A stretch of 64,000 nt of DNA from Proteus vulgaris (GTDB lineage: Bacteria > Pseudomonadota > Gammaproteobacteria > Enterobacterales > Enterobacteriaceae). The notes under the pieces are model-generated. The model had not been told where the DNA came from and did no database searches. It saw only the letters and a list, made by a program, of their open reading frames with translations. Where the stretch lies: the NCBI GenBank assembly GCA_901472505.1, contig LR590468.1, positions 1,054,001-1,118,000 of the forward strand, read 5' to 3'. Numbering within the stretch: position 1 is the first letter of the stretch; the number at the start of each line of letters is the position of its first letter. The position numbers were made by a program, and so were the translations under genes. Positions 46,260 to 57,085 of the stretch are shown here, piece by piece.

Positions 46260-46976
46260 TTAGTCTTCTAGTAAGAGAACAGATTCTAATGCAATTTCAA
46301 TCATTTCGTTAAAGGTCGTTTGACGTTCTTCAGCTGTAGTCTGTGTACCTTTTTTAATGTGGTCAGATACAGTACAAATAGTCAGTGCTTTTGCACCATA
46401 TTCAGCTGCAACACCGTAAATACCAGCAGCTTCCATTTCAACACCGAGGATGCCGTATTTTTCCATTACATCAAACATTTCAGGATCTGGAGAGTAGAAC
46501 AGATCAGCAGAGAATATGTTACCAACGCGAACTTTAATATCTTTCGCTTTTGCTGCATCAACCGCATTTTGAACTAATTGATAATCTGCAATAGCTGCGA
46601 AGTCTTGGTCTTTGAAACGTAGACGGTTAACTTTAGAGTCCGTACATGCCCCCATACCGATAACAACATCACGTAATTCAACATCTGGTAATACTGCACC
46701 ACATGACCCCACACGGATAATCACTTTTACGCCAAAATCAGTAATGAGTTCTTTCGCGTAAATTGAACAGGAAGGAATCCCCATACCGTGGCCCATTACA
46801 GAAACTTTACGGCCTTTATACGTACCTGTAAAACCTAACATACCACGAACATTGTTTACTTGACGGACATCTTGTAAAAAAGTTTCAGCGATGTATTTAG
46901 CACGAAGCGGGTCGCCCGGCATTAAAACGACATCAGCAAAATCGCCCATTTCTGCGTTAATATGAGGGGTAGCCAT
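46260..46976 (-). CDS. deoD: Purine nucleoside phosphorylase DeoD
   Basis: A 238-residue hexameric-type phosphorylase that splits purine (deoxy)nucleosides to base and (deoxy)ribose-1-phosphate. [25 protein letters not shown] (seen in parts, 2-26) binds phosphate, and [13 protein letters not shown] (about 179) and CTVSDHI (about 202, catalytic Asp) complete the site. Last gene of deoCABD. The gap to deoB is 77 bases. Nearly the same length as the E. coli enzyme. Confidence 0.97.
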   Translation of the reverse strand: MATPHINAEMGDFADVVLMPGDPLRAKYIAETFLQDVRQVNNVRGMLGFTGTYKGRKVSVMGHGMGIPSCSIYAKELITDFGVKVIIRVGSCGAVLPDVELRDVVIGMGACTDSKVNRLRFKDQDFAAIADYQLVQNAVDAAKAKDIKVRVGNIFSADLFYSPDPEMFDVMEKYGILGVEMEAAGIYGVAAEYGAKALTICTVSDHIKKGTQTTAEERQTTFNEMIEIALESVLLLED

Positions 46977-47053
46977 AATTCTTCCTTTTAATTAATCTTT
47001 TTACTATTCAAATATCATTCGGTAGGCATATCACTATACCTACCGAAATTAAA

Positions 47054-48280
47054 TTAAAACATCGCTTTACCATAATCGACTGGAGACAAACCGAAGTATT
47101 TCACAACAGTTTGGCCGATATCAGCAAAGGTTTCACGATGACCTAATGAACCAGGTTTAACTTTAGGGCCATAAACCAGAACAGGAATGTGTTCACGAGT
47201 ATGATCAGAACCAGGCCAAGTTGGGTCACAACCGTGGTCTGCAGTTAAGATAAGAATGTCATCTTCTTTCACCAGTTCCATAAGTTCTGGTAAACGACGG
47301 TCGAATAATTCAAGTGCTTCACCATAACCAACAACATCACGACGATGGCCGTAAGAAGAGTCAAAATCAACAAAGTTGGTAAAGACGATGGTGTTATCAC
47401 CCGCGAGTTTCATTTCTTCAAGTGTCGCATCAAACAGGGCATCAATACCAGTTGCTTTCACTTTCTTAGTGATACCTACATTTGCATAGATGTCAGCAAT
47501 TTTACCGATAGAGACAACATGACCTTGTTTTTCATCAACCAGTTTTTTCAACATCGTTGGTGCTGGTGGCTCCACCGCCAAATCATGACGGTTTCCCGTG
47601 CGGGCGAAGTTACCTGGTTTGTCACCAATAAATGGACGCGCAATCACACGACCAATGTTGTAATCGCCTTTATTTAGTTCATCACGAGCAATTTCACACA
47701 GCTCATATAATTTGTCTAAACCGTAAGTTTCTTCATGGCATGCAATTTGGAATACAGAGTCAGCAGAAGTATAGAAAATTGGTTTACCGGTTTTCATATG
47801 TTCTTCGCCAAGCTCATCCAGAATAACCGTACCAGAAGCGTGACAGTTACCTAAATAACCGGGTAATTTGGCACGTTTAACGATATTTTCTAACAATGCT
47901 TGTGGAAATGAGTTTTTCAGCTCTTTAAAGTATCCCCAATCAAAAAGCACAGGAACACCTGCGATTTCCCAGTGGCCTGACGGAGTATCTTTACCAGAAG
48001 AGATTTCACTCGCGTAGCCATAAGCACCGATGATATCTGCGTCTTTATCTAAACCAATAGGAAATTTACCTGTTGATTCTTCAGCTGCTTTACCTAGACC
48101 TAAACGGCAAAGATTAGGTAAATGAAGAGGACCTTTACGTCCGTCTCTATCTGCTTTACCGTCAGCAAACGCTTGTGCGATATGCCCTAAAGTATCCGAA
48201 CCTTGGTCACCGAATTTCTCTGCATCACCAGCAGCACCGATACCGAAGGAATCTAATACCATGATATGTACACGTTTCAT
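47054..48280 (-). CDS. deoB: Phosphopentomutase DeoB
   Basis: A 408-residue enzyme of the alkaline phosphatase superfamily that interconverts (deoxy)ribose-1- and 5-phosphate. [15 protein letters not shown] (about 6-20) and [20 protein letters not shown] (seen in parts, near 325-345) hold the metal ligands, with the phosphothreonine in [10 protein letters not shown] (about 94). Start at 48280 (MKRVHIMV) follows AGGAGAG; the longer frame to 48325 adds residues not found in the family. It links DeoA and DeoD products to DeoC. Confidence 0.96.
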   Translation of the reverse strand: MKRVHIMVLDSFGIGAAGDAEKFGDQGSDTLGHIAQAFADGKADRDGRKGPLHLPNLCRLGLGKAAEESTGKFPIGLDKDADIIGAYGYASEISSGKDTPSGHWEIAGVPVLFDWGYFKELKNSFPQALLENIVKRAKLPGYLGNCHASGTVILDELGEEHMKTGKPIFYTSADSVFQIACHEETYGLDKLYELCEIARDELNKGDYNIGRVIARPFIGDKPGNFARTGNRHDLAVEPPAPTMLKKLVDEKQGHVVSIGKIADIYANVGITKKVKATGIDALFDATLEEMKLAGDNTIVFTNFVDFDSSYGHRRDVVGYGEALELFDRRLPELMELVKEDDILILTADHGCDPTWPGSDHTREHIPVLVYGPKVKPGSLGHRETFADIGQTVVKYFGLSPVDYGKAMF

Positions 48281-48346
48281 AATTCTCTCTCCTGTGTCAT
48301 TCTCCGTAGACCACGGATATGTCACTTATAAATCGTAATTGAGTTC

Positions 48347-49669
48347 TTATTCGCTGATTTGGCGATACACCATAGGTGAAGCTTCACGTTTGCTGTCACC
48401 AATTACCATCGCTTGACGGACTTCAGCGGCAGCTTCTTGCCATGATTTTTCACTATTAGCATGGATCATCGCTAAAGGCGTATCGGTATTGATTTCAGTA
48501 CCAAGCGCAGCGATGTCGCTTAAACCCACACTGTAATCAATAGCATCGGTCGCTTTACGACGACCACCACCTAATGTCACAACAGACATACCTAATGCAC
48601 GCGTATCCATTTCCGTGATAAATCCAGCTTTCTCAGCAAATACAGGCTTACTTAATACCGCAGTTGGCAGGTATTTATTGTAGTTTTCAACAAAATCAGA
48701 TGGGCCTTTCTGTGCAGCAACCATACGACCAAAGACTTCAGCCGCTTTACCGTTATCCAACACATCTTGCAGTTTTTGACGAGCTTGTTGACGATCATCC
48801 GCTAAACGACCTGATACTAACATTTCAACACACAGCGCCATAGTGACTTCAAATAGACGTGGATTACGGTATTCACCCGTTAAGAATTGAACCGCTTCAC
48901 GAACTTCAACCGCATTACCTGCGCTAGAAGCTAATACTTCGTTCATATCCGTTAACAACGCCGTAGTTTGACAGCCTGCGCCATTTGCTACTTGAACAAT
49001 AGACTCTGCCAGCTCTTCAGATTTCTGATAAGTTGGCATAAAAGCACCCGACCCCACTTTAACGTCCATCACTAATGCATCTAAGCCTTCAGCTAATTTT
49101 TTACCTAAAATAGAGGCGGTGATAAGAGGGATTGAATCAACTGTAGCAGTAATATCACGGGTCGCATAAAAGCGTTTATCAGCAGGTGCTAATGAATTAG
49201 TCTGTCCGATAATAGCAACACCTACGTTGCGAATAATATCGCGGAATTTTTCATCATCAGGGAAAATATCAAAGCCAGGAATGGCTTCGAGTTTATCTAA
49301 TGTTCCACCTGTATGACCTAATCCACGACCAGAAATCATTGGAACATAACCGCCACATGCGGCAACCATTGGCCCTAACATCAGTGAAGTAACATCACCT
49401 ACACCACCGGTTGAATGTTTATCAACAATTGGGCCATTTAAATTTAGGCTTTTCCAGTTCAATACAGTACCGGAATCACGCATGGCTAATGTCAAAGCAA
49501 CACGCTCAGGCATAGTCATGTCGTGGAAATAAATAGTCATTGCTAATGCAGCAATTTGACCTTCAGAAACAGTATTATCTCTGACACCATTAATGAAAAA
49601 ACGAATTTCTTCCTCAGTTAAAGGATGACCATCACGTTTTTTACGAATAATTTCTTGGGCAAGAAACAC
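48347..49669 (-). CDS. deoA: Thymidine phosphorylase DeoA
   Basis: A 440-residue phosphorylase acting on thymidine and deoxyuridine. [11 protein letters not shown] (about 83-93) and [18 protein letters not shown] (about 112-129) bind phosphate and nucleoside, with [10 protein letters not shown] further on. Very close to E. coli DeoA throughout. The start follows GGAGG. It lies between deoC and deoB. Confidence 0.97.
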   Translation of the reverse strand: MFLAQEIIRKKRDGHPLTEEEIRFFINGVRDNTVSEGQIAALAMTIYFHDMTMPERVALTLAMRDSGTVLNWKSLNLNGPIVDKHSTGGVGDVTSLMLGPMVAACGGYVPMISGRGLGHTGGTLDKLEAIPGFDIFPDDEKFRDIIRNVGVAIIGQTNSLAPADKRFYATRDITATVDSIPLITASILGKKLAEGLDALVMDVKVGSGAFMPTYQKSEELAESIVQVANGAGCQTTALLTDMNEVLASSAGNAVEVREAVQFLTGEYRNPRLFEVTMALCVEMLVSGRLADDRQQARQKLQDVLDNGKAAEVFGRMVAAQKGPSDFVENYNKYLPTAVLSKPVFAEKAGFITEMDTRALGMSVVTLGGGRRKATDAIDYSVGLSDIAALGTEINTDTPLAMIHANSEKSWQEAAAEVRQAMVIGDSKREASPMVYRQISE

Positions 49670-49736
49670 TGCAACCTCCTGGCTTTATAGCATTGATAAC
49701 GCCCACAATATGACGTAGGCGTATTACACGAATGGA

Positions 49737-50516
49737 TTAGTAACCACTAGATGATTTTTGTTCGCCATGACCTAAAGTAGCTAATAAATTCCCTAACAAG
49801 CTTGAGGCGCCAAAACGGAAGTGACGGGCATCAACCCAGTTGTCACCCATAATGCGGTTAGCTAATGCTAGATATTGAGCAGCTTCTTCAGCGGTACGAA
49901 CACCACCTGCAGGTTTAAAACCTACATCTTTGCCAACCCCCATATCGTGGATCACTTGGATCATTAACTCAGCGCTTTCCAGTGTTGCATTTACAGGCAC
50001 TTTACCTGTCGAAGTTTTAATAAAGTCAGCACCTGCTTTGATTGAAATTTCAGAGGCTTTACGGATAAGTTCTGGTTCTTTCAGCTCACCCGTTTCAATA
50101 ATAACTTTCAGTAAAGCACCGGCTTCTACGCAAGCCTCTTTACATGCTTTAACGATATCAAAACCGATTTGCTCATTACCTGCCATAAATGCACGGTAAG
50201 GGAAAACAACGTCAACCTCATCTGCGCCATAAGCTAATGCCGCATTGGTTTCTGCTAATGCGATATCTAAATCATCATTACCATGAGGGAAGTTAGTTAC
50301 GGTTGCAATACGGATTTCTGGTGTACCTTGTTCGCGTAACACTTTACGTGCTAACGGAATAAAACGTGGGTAGATACAAATAGCGGCTGTATTGCCTTCT
50401 GGGCTTTTAGCCTGATGACATAACGCAGTCACTTTTGCATCAGTGTCGTCATCATTTAACGTAGTTAAATCCATCAAAGACAGCGCAAGGCGCGCTGCAG
50501 CGGTTAAATCTGTCAT
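49737..50516 (-). CDS. deoC: Deoxyribose-phosphate aldolase DeoC
   Basis: A 259-residue class I aldolase that cleaves deoxyribose-5-phosphate to acetaldehyde and glyceraldehyde-3-phosphate. The Schiff-base lysine is in DFIKTSTGK (about 167) and the second lysine in [11 protein letters not shown] (about 201). Start [20 protein letters not shown] at 50516 matches E. coli and has GGAGAG upstream; the frame to 50528 is an unneeded extension. First gene of the operon, below a CRP/CytR-type promoter. Confidence 0.97.
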   Translation of the reverse strand: MTDLTAAARLALSLMDLTTLNDDDTDAKVTALCHQAKSPEGNTAAICIYPRFIPLARKVLREQGTPEIRIATVTNFPHGNDDLDIALAETNAALAYGADEVDVVFPYRAFMAGNEQIGFDIVKACKEACVEAGALLKVIIETGELKEPELIRKASEISIKAGADFIKTSTGKVPVNATLESAELMIQVIHDMGVGKDVGFKPAGGVRTAEEAAQYLALANRIMGDNWVDARHFRFGASSLLGNLLATLGHGEQKSSSGY

Positions 50517-50748
50517 AAAACTCTCCAACGATGTTTCTCAAGCCCTTGTGGGCGTACGCTTAAGGTTAGCGATTAAATTTGTTGGCGAGCGGACTTGGTT
50601 CCTTGAAGATGTTGTTGTAACTTGTGCTACAACGACAGCTGAGCTCCCTCTCACCGCGCTATGCTCACTTCGGCGACCCGACATTGAGCCTTCGCCATTC
50701 CATGAAGTTTCAGCACATCTTATTTGAACACGCTAAGGAACAATTAGA

Positions 50749-50764
50749 TGTGCTTTACATCACA
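50749..50764. promoter_or_regulatory. CRP site 1 of deoP2-like promoter
   Basis: TGTGCTTTACATCACA matches TGTGA-N6-TCACA at nine of ten fixed positions. It lies nearer deoC and would sit near -40 of the promoter. Confidence 0.75.
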
Positions 50765-50800
50765 CTAATCAAATACAACTTGCAACCAGTGACATATAAA

Positions 50801-50816
50801 CGTGATAGAAATCACA
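50801..50816. promoter_or_regulatory. CRP site 2 of deoP2-like promoter
   Basis: CGTGATAGAAATCACA matches nine of ten fixed CRP positions. Its centre is 52 bases from site 1, close to the 53-base spacing of E. coli deoP2. GTTGCAA and GTTGTATT on the minus strand between the two sites resemble CytR half-sites. Confidence 0.75.
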
Positions 50817-50986
50817 TAATGGTTATTTTCTGGTTTAATATTACTCGAATACCGTTTCTAAGTCGTCTTTATAACGTAAAAAAAAAGTGCAATTGATATG
50901 AAATGACAGACTTTTGACCATATTCAATACAAACTGCGAAATATCTCACACAGTAAAAGTAGTTAACATTACAGCAGAAAACAAAC

Positions 50987-51022
50987 ATAAAAAGAGCAGA
51001 TAGGCGAACCCTATCTGCTCTT
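50987..51022 (-). terminator. Terminator of nupC
   Basis: A 13-bp perfect stem (AAGAGCAGATAGG / CCTATCTGCTCTT) with a five-base loop. On the minus strand it is followed by a T run. Confidence 0.92.
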
Positions 51023-51039
51023 CACAATAAAAAAATCAA

Positions 51040-52342
51040 TTAAGCAGCAACAACAGCCATTGCCGTTAATGCAAAGAAGAATCCTGCAATAGTTGCACTC
51101 ATTAAGTTAGAAAGTGTACCTGCAAGCACAGCTTTCATCCCCAAACGCGCCACATCTTTACGGCGATTTGGCGCCATTCCACCTAAACCGCCTAATAATA
51201 CAGCAACGGAGGAAAGGTTAGCAAAGCCACACAGTGCAAAAGAGATGATTATCTTCGTTTGCTCTGATAGCACCACTAGTCCTGAACCAGCAACAAGTGC
51301 ATCTTCTTGAAGGTATTTACTAAATTCAGAATAAGCATAGAACTCATTGATAACAATTTTTTGTCCAATAAATGAGCCTGCAATGGTTGCTTCACTCCAA
51401 GGAACACCAATCAAGAAGGCTATAGGTGCAAACACCCAACCAAACACCAATTCTAATGAGAAATTCTCATAACCAAACCAGCCACCAATGCCTCCAAGGA
51501 TACCATTAACTAATGCAATCAAAGCAACAAAAGCCAGTAACATGGCTCCCACGTTAAGAGCTAGCTGTAAACCAGAAGAGGCACCAGCAGCAGCTGCATC
51601 GATAATATTGGCTGGTTTTTCGTCATCTGCCATTTTATCAAACGCATCTTTTTGATCATCAGGGGTTTCGGTTTCAGGGATCAACAATTTAGCAAAGAGT
51701 AAACCACCTGGAGCCGCCATAAAGGATGCGGTGATCAGATACTCCAACGGTACGCCCATGCTGGCATATCCAGCAAGTACAGAACCTGCAACAGAGGCTA
51801 AACCACCACACATAACAGCAAAGAGTTCTGAGGTTGTCATTCTTGCAATATAAGGGCGAACAACAAGTGGAGCTTCTGTTTGTCCAACGAAAATATTTGC
51901 CGTTGCAGACATAGATTCTGTTCGAGATGTACCCAGTACTTTTTGTAAGCCACCACCAAGAATTTTAATGACAACTTGCATAATACCAAGGTAATACAGT
52001 ACTGCTATTAGTGAAGAGAAAAATACGATAACAGGCAGTACGCGTAGGGCGAATACAAAACCGCCCACCACCAAACAACTCGAACATTTTATCTGATACT
52101 AGGCCTGCAAACAGGAAACTCATCCCATTATTGCCGTAATCAATAACATTCTTAACGCCATCAGAAATCGCAAGAAGTACCTCACGACCACTGTCGGAAT
52201 AAAGAACAAATGCACCTAAGCCAATCTGAATAAGGAATGCGCCACCAACTGTACGTAGTCTAATTGCACGTCGATTGCTGGAAAATAGAACGGCTATCAA
52301 TATTAATGTTGCCATTCCGACCAAGCTCATAATGAGTTGCAT
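51040..52342 (-). CDS. nupC: Concentrative nucleoside transporter (CNT family), one frame break
   Basis: An inner-membrane CNT carrier importing nucleosides with a cation. It resembles the structurally known Vibrio cholerae CNT more than E. coli Nup[32 protein letters not shown] (Gln/Thr/Glu nucleoside site), [11 protein letters not shown] and [15 protein letters not shown]. The frame breaks at 52064-52066 (an extra base in a CCC run); removing it turns FGGGRF into [14 protein letters not shown] and gives about 433 residues. Start [10 protein letters not shown] at 52342 follows AGGGA. It lies upstream of deoCABD, where E. coli has yjjI/yjjW, and fits nucleoside catabolism. Confidence 0.86.
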
Positions 52343-52693
52343 TGAAGGATCCCTGTTCATATAAAAATTTAATGGATTATCAATAACGCTCTAGTCGAGC
52401 TTATTGACTCTTTTTGCCAGATAATTATACCTAGTCTAAGAAAAGAACCCTCAACATCCATCACAAATAGAGTCTGGAAAAAGTAACACAAAAGTCACAA
52501 ATGAGAAGTAGATCACACAAAAAGAGAGAAAAACACATTTATTGAATAGGCAGGATAAAGAGAAAAAATCATGTGATTAACAAATCATGTATTCAATCTT
52601 AAACAGTAAAGTAAAATAAGCACCTTATCCATATCAATAAGATTAAATTGAGGAGACTTTTTAATCTTTAGGTTAGTTAAATGCAATCGATAA
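52343..52693. other. Intergenic region between nupC and yjjV
   Basis: About 350 AT-rich bases holding the nupC promoter. TGAGAAGTAGATCACA (52502-52517) matches nine of ten fixed CRP positions and would fit CRP control like deo. No terminator for yjjV was identified. Confidence 0.5.
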
Positions 52694-53476
52694 CTAGATA
52701 TTATCTTTTAACTGAAATAATTGTAGGCTATTAAGATAGAGTTGTTGTGCTATTACCTCCGGTGATTCTTGACGTAGTTCACAGAGTTGAGAAAAAATAT
52801 GTTGAATACGTTCCGGTCGATTGGGCTCACCTTGGAAGCCACTCACAGGCATATCGGGAGCATCTGTTTCTAATAATAAACATTCGAGTGGTAATGAAGC
52901 AATTGCTCGACGTGTCTTTTGTGCTCGCTCATAAGTAATCGTGCCCCCAACACCAATAAAGTAACCTTGCTGAATAAATTGTTTGGCTTGTTGTTGGCTT
53001 CCAGCAAAACCATGTACAACCCCTTTACGAGGAACATCATAACGACGTAAAAGCGCACTTAGCGTATCGTGAGTTTTACGCGAGTGTAAAATAACCGGTA
53101 AATCAAACTTAGCCGCTAATTTCAGTTGTGCAATTAAAAAACGCTCCTGCTTTTCTGGTTGAGGATTTTCCATATAACCATCCAGACCAATTTCCCCTAC
53201 AGCAACACAACGAGAGTTTATTTTTAATTTTTGTTCTAATTCAAGGAGATGTTGCTCTCTATGTTCTTCAATATATAAAGGATGTAATCCTAATGCGCTA
53301 TATAATTGAGGATATTCATTTGATAATTCAGTCACTACATCAAAATTCCAACGAGCAACAGCCGGAATAATCATTTTTTCAACTTGTGCTTGTTGTGCTA
53401 AAGATAAGCTATTCGTAATATCATTATAAAAAACAGGAAAATCAAAATGACAGTGAGTATCAATAAATTTATTCAT
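52694..53476 (-). CDS. yjjV: TatD-family metal-dependent hydrolase YjjV
   Basis: A 260-residue TIM-barrel hydrolase. Metal ligands are seen in DTHCHFDF (about 6-13), VGEIGLDGY (about 93), HSRKTHD (about 130), VVHGFAGS (about 155) and LLETDAPDMP (about 203). Family members are Mg-dependent DNases or general phosphoesterases. The exact substrate of YjjV is uncertain. It overlaps the yjjU stop by four bases (ATGA), so the two are co-translated, as in E. coli. Confidence 0.92.
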   Translation of the reverse strand: MNKFIDTHCHFDFPVFYNDITNSLSLAQQAQVEKMIIPAVARWNFDVVTELSNEYPQLYSALGLHPLYIEEHREQHLLELEQKLKINSRCVAVGEIGLDGYMENPQPEKQERFLIAQLKLAAKFDLPVILHSRKTHDTLSALLRRYDVPRKGVVHGFAGSQQQAKQFIQQGYFIGVGGTITYERAQKTRRAIASLPLECLLLETDAPDMPVSGFQGEPNRPERIQHIFSQLCELRQESPEVIAQQLYLNSLQLFQLKDNI

Positions 53477-54534
53477 TCTTGAACCTGCCTCACGTCAGGA
53501 TGTATACGCCTTGTTCCTTGTTGAATGATAGAAGCTTCTTCTGCTTTATCTGTTTTTGCTTCTTGTTCAAATAAGCTGAAGATTTTTTTATCGTGTTGTT
53601 TGAATTTGTTCTTAGAAAAATGCTGACCTATCGTCGCCAGAAAATAACGGCCACAACGCCTTCCTACATGATAATCATGGTTTAATGCATTTAAACGGCT
53701 ACCTAACGCACTTGATTGCAACGTTGTGGGTGGATAAATTTCGATAACAACGACATCTTCTGGTGGCGATTGAATAAATTTAAGGGTTTCGGTATAGGTT
53801 TCGATATGTACTTGTGCCATTGCCATAAAACGTTGTAAACGGCTATTTTCAAACCATTTCCCCATTCGATCGACCCACTCTGTCGTGTATTGATATTCAG
53901 AGGGAACAGTACGAATAACAACAATAGTACGACACCCCCGTCGATAAGCTTCTCTTACTGGAATAGCGTCACTTATTCCGCCATCATGGTAGACAACATC
54001 ATGAAATAAAACGCCATTACGGTAAAAAGCAGGGATCGCACTGGATGCTTTAATGATATCAAGCCAAGTTGGTTCATCAGGCTGAAAATAATTTGCTTTA
54101 AAATTATCAGAACGACTGGCTACCATATAAAATTCGCGACCAGTATCAAAACGCCTTAATGCTGTTGGCATATCAAGGGGCATTTCTTTGGCCGTCGTTT
54201 CTATATACCAATCAAGATCTAATAAATTACCACCACGGACAAATCGGATAGGATTAAAAAATTGATTATTGGTTGTATAGCGATTAATAATTTTACGCGC
54301 ATAACCACGCTGACCGCAGGCAAAAGCAGATAAATTTTGCGCCCCCGCAGACACCCCAAGTAAAATATCGAAGGGATCAAATTGTGAGCGCATAAATTCA
54401 TCAAGAACACCCGCGGTAAAGATCCCGCGTTGACCTCCACCTTCACAGACTAAAGCAACTTTGCCTTGTGGCAGTGAGGATTGAAATTCAAGTGCTGTAA
54501 TATTATTTAATGTGACAGGTATATACTTCCCCAT
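53473..54534 (-). CDS. yjjU: Patatin-like phospholipase YjjU
   Basis: A protein of about 353 residues of the patatin family. The oxyanion motif ALVCEGGGQRGIFTAG (about 27-42), the serine in LGVSAGAQNL (about 65) and the aspartate in YHDGGISDAIP (about 187) give the Ser-Asp dyad. Predicted to be a cytoplasmic or membrane-bound lipid acyl hydrolase. Start 54534 (MGKYIPVTL) has AGGAGA upstream and matches E. coli YjjU; the frame to 54573 is rejected. Confidence 0.92.
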   Translation of the reverse strand: MGKYIPVTLNNITALEFQSSLPQGKVALVCEGGGQRGIFTAGVLDEFMRSQFDPFDILLGVSAGAQNLSAFACGQRGYARKIINRYTTNNQFFNPIRFVRGGNLLDLDWYIETTAKEMPLDMPTALRRFDTGREFYMVASRSDNFKANYFQPDEPTWLDIIKASSAIPAFYRNGVLFHDVVYHDGGISDAIPVREAYRRGCRTIVVIRTVPSEYQYTTEWVDRMGKWFENSRLQRFMAMAQVHIETYTETLKFIQSPPEDVVVIEIYPPTTLQSSALGSRLNALNHDYHVGRRCGRYFLATIGQHFSKNKFKQHDKKIFSLFEQEAKTDKAEEASIIQQGTRRIHPDVRQVQE

Positions 54535-54662
54535 AATGTCTCCTTTATACAACTTAACAAAGGATACCCGCACATTTTTTCTGCGTCATTCTTTTTACGA
54601 ATTCATACAAATAAAATAGGTGGTCTTCGCGGTTTTTCATCACCTAAAAAAATGAGCTTAAT

Positions 54663-55007
54663 TTAAGGCTGAATATTTGCTGAAAAATCGACACTTTTCA
54701 CACCTTCTACTTTTTCAATAATTTGCGTAATTTGTGCTTCTTGTTCTTTACTCTTAACAAATCCTGTCACAAAGACATGTCCAAATTCTGTACGAATAGA
54801 AAGAGATTCACTATCAATACTTTCGATAGGTAATAATGTATTTTTAATTTTTGTAGAGATCGCCGTGTCGCTAATTGTGTCGCTAGTATTATTCGTTCCA
54901 CGATTAATTTCGCTATACCACGATGTTTCAGCTAATGCTCCCGTACTGACAAAAGCAAGTCCTATGGACATAACTAATGCTAATTTCAACATGTTATATT
55001 GTTTCAT
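54663..55007 (-). CDS. Periplasmic BON-domain protein (OsmY-like)
   Basis: A protein of about 114 residues with a signal peptide (about 1-26, GALA-E) and one BON domain (DTAISTKIKNTLLPIE, then SIRTEFGHVFVTGFV and VEGVKSVDFS). OsmY in E. coli has two BON domains and is osmotically induced; this protein has one, but holds the osmY place between prfC and yjjU. Start 55007 follows GGGGGAGAG; an ATG at 55025 is less likely. BON domains bind membranes, so an envelope-stress role is expected. Confidence 0.82.
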   Translation of the reverse strand: MKQYNMLKLALVMSIGLAFVSTGALAETSWYSEINRGTNNTSDTISDTAISTKIKNTLLPIESIDSESLSIRTEFGHVFVTGFVKSKEQEAQITQIIEKVEGVKSVDFSANIQP

Positions 55008-55388
55008 TGCTCTCCCCCGAATCACAATAATGGTGATAAAAAATATGTGTCATCAATATCTGTATTTTTATGAAGTACTACAAAATGTTAACAAACAAAG
55101 TCATTACATTAATAAGGTATTTTAGTTTAATAAAGTTAAAAAAAACAAATAAAGACTAATCCTAATAATTTTATTCCAATAATAACGAATAAAACTATAA
55201 AAAATTTTACATATATTTATTAATAGATATAAAAACGAGTATCATGTTAACAGAAAAAAAAAAGAGTAATTCCAAATGAAGGCAGATCTTTTGACAGGAT
55301 ATTTGGGATATGAAAAGCAGATTTGATAGAAAAATAGCGTATCTCATCGAGTATTACTGTTAATTAATACATAATGACGCGAAGAAAC

Positions 55389-55418
55389 AAAAAAGCCACA
55401 TTAAAAATGCAGCTTTTT
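55389..55418 (-). terminator. Terminator of prfC
   Basis: AAAAAGC pairs with GCTTTTT and CATT with AATG inside. On the minus strand it ends in a T run, about 80 bases after the prfC stop. Confidence 0.82.
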
Positions 55419-55451
55419 CATTAAGTTAAAAACTCAAAATGATTCAAAGTG

Positions 55452-55497
55452 CGAATGAACGTAGTCAACAACGTTGCAACTTGAAGTATGACAAGTA
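55452..55497. repeat. ERIC-like half element
   Basis: The stretch GTTGCAACTTGAAGTATGAC followed by AAGTAT resembles the right end of enterobacterial ERIC repeats (GCAGCTTGAAGTATGACGGGTAT form). The other half is not evident, so it may be a truncated copy. It abuts the prfC stop codon. Confidence 0.5.
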
Positions 55498-57085
55498 TCA
55501 GTGTTCACGAGTCTGATGAAACTCAACATCAGGATAACGCTCACGCGTTAAGTTCAAGTTCACCATCGTTGGGGCGATATACGTTAAGTTATCCCCACCA
55601 TCAAGTGCCAAGTTTTGTTCATTTTTACGTTTAAACTCTTCGAGTTTTTCTCGTTATTACATTCAACCCAGCGAGCTGTTGAAACGTTAACGGACTCATA
55701 AATCGCTTCAACGTTATATTCACTCTTGAGTCTTGCCACAACCACATCAAACTGAAGTACACCCACTGCACCTACGATTAAATCGTTATTTGCTAGTGGT
55801 CTAAAGACCTGTACAGCACCTTCTTCTGATAACTGCACCAATCCTTTCAGTAACTGTTTCTGTTTTAGCGGATCACGTAAACGAATACGGCGGAATAATT
55901 CAGGCGCAAAGTTTGGGATCCCCGTAAACTTCAGGATCTCGCCTTGAGTAAAGGTATCACCAATTTGAATTGTACCGTGGTTATGAAGACCGATAATATC
56001 CCCAGGATATGCATGTTCAACATGGGAACGATCGCCCGCCATAAAGGTTAGTGCATCGGAAATCACCACATCTTTTTTAATTCGGACTTGGTGTAACTTC
56101 ATCCCTTTATCATACATACCTGACACAACACGTAAAAAAGCAACACGGTCACGATGTTTAGGATCCATATTGGCCTGGATCTTAAAAACAAAGCCAGTAA
56201 ATGTTTCTTCACTCGCTGTCACTTGGCGCATATCAGTTTGACGAGGCATTGGTGCTGGCGCCCATTTTACAAGGCCATCAAGCATATGGTTAACACCAAA
56301 GTTACCCAATGCAGTACCAAAGAATACAGGCGTTAATTCGCCCGCTAAAAAAGCTTCATGATCAAATTCATGAGAGGCACCTAAAACAAGCTCTAATTCG
56401 TCACGCAATTGGCTTGCTAAATCATCACCTACCGCTTCATCAAGTTCAGGATTATCTAATCCTTTAATTACACGAGAATTTTGGATAGTGTGACCTTGCC
56501 CAGTTTGATAAAGATAAGTTTCATCTTTAAGAATGTGATAAACCCCTTTAAAGAGTTTTCCACAACCAATAGGCCAAGTAACAGGGCTACAAGCAATTTT
56601 TAGCTCTGTTTCAACTTCGTCCATTAATTCCATTGGGTCACGGATATCACGGTCGAGTTTATTCATAAAAGTCAGGATTGGCGTATCACGTAGACGTGTT
56701 ACTTCCATTAACTTACGAGTACGATCTTCAACCCCTTTAGAGGAGTCTATTACCATTAAACAGCAGTCAACAGCAGTTAAAGTACGATAAGTATCTTCAG
56801 AGAAGTCTTCGTGCCCTGGGTATCGAGTAAGTTAACAAGACAATCAGCATAGGGAAACTGCATGACTGAGGTTGTAATAGAAATACCACGTTGTTTTTCC
56901 ATTTCCATCCAGTCAGATTTTGCATGCTGATTTGAACCACGCCCTTTTACGGTTCCTGCACGTTGAATAGCTTGTCCGAATAACAACACTTTTTCAGTGA
57001 TGGTGGTTTTCCCCGCATCGGGGTGAGAAATAATGGCAAAAGTTCTACGACGAGCAACTTCTTGCTGAAAAATAGGATTAGACAT
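55498..57085 (-). CDS. prfC: Peptide chain release factor 3, two frame breaks
   Basis: RF3, the GTPase that recycles RF1/RF2 from ribosomes. [13 protein letters not shown] (P-loop, about 20-30), [28 protein letters not shown] and MNKLDRD are all recognisable. The frame breaks at 56818-56820 (one base missing in a GGG run, changing PGHED into QGTK) and at 55645-55649 (one base missing in a T run). With both corrected the protein is 529 residues, the E. coli length, and ends [12 protein letters not shown]. This is very unlikely to be a real pseudogene. Start MSNPIF at 57085. Confidence 0.93.

Larger units (their letters stand above)
50517..50990 (-). promoter_or_regulatory. deo control region and long 5' leader
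   Basis: About 470 bases upstream of deoC. Positions 50749-50816 carry two CRP-like sites. The stretch 50540-50710, nearer deoC, is much richer in G and C than its surroundings and has several short stems on the minus strand (GGCGA/TCGCC near 50690, GTTGTA/TACAAC near 50625, GCCC/GGGC near 50545). It would be the mRNA leader if transcription starts near 50716. Confidence 0.6.
55008..55497. other. Intergenic region between the OsmY-like gene and prfC
   Basis: About 490 bases. The part next to the OsmY-like gene is AT-rich and holds its promoter. The part near prfC carries a terminator (55389-55418) and an ERIC-like sequence (55452-55497). Confidence 0.55.

Noticed and set aside
46041-46271. 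76-codon plus-strand frame before deoD
   Set aside because: Overlaps the deo terminator and deoD, has no ribosome site, and its AT-driven composition looks random.
52870-53058. 62-codon frame overlapping yjjV on the same strand
   Set aside because: An out-of-frame shadow of yjjV, which has full catalytic motifs.
55498-57085. prfC as a genuine pseudogene
   Set aside because: Both breaks are one-base changes in short runs, the rest is highly conserved, and correction gives the exact family length.
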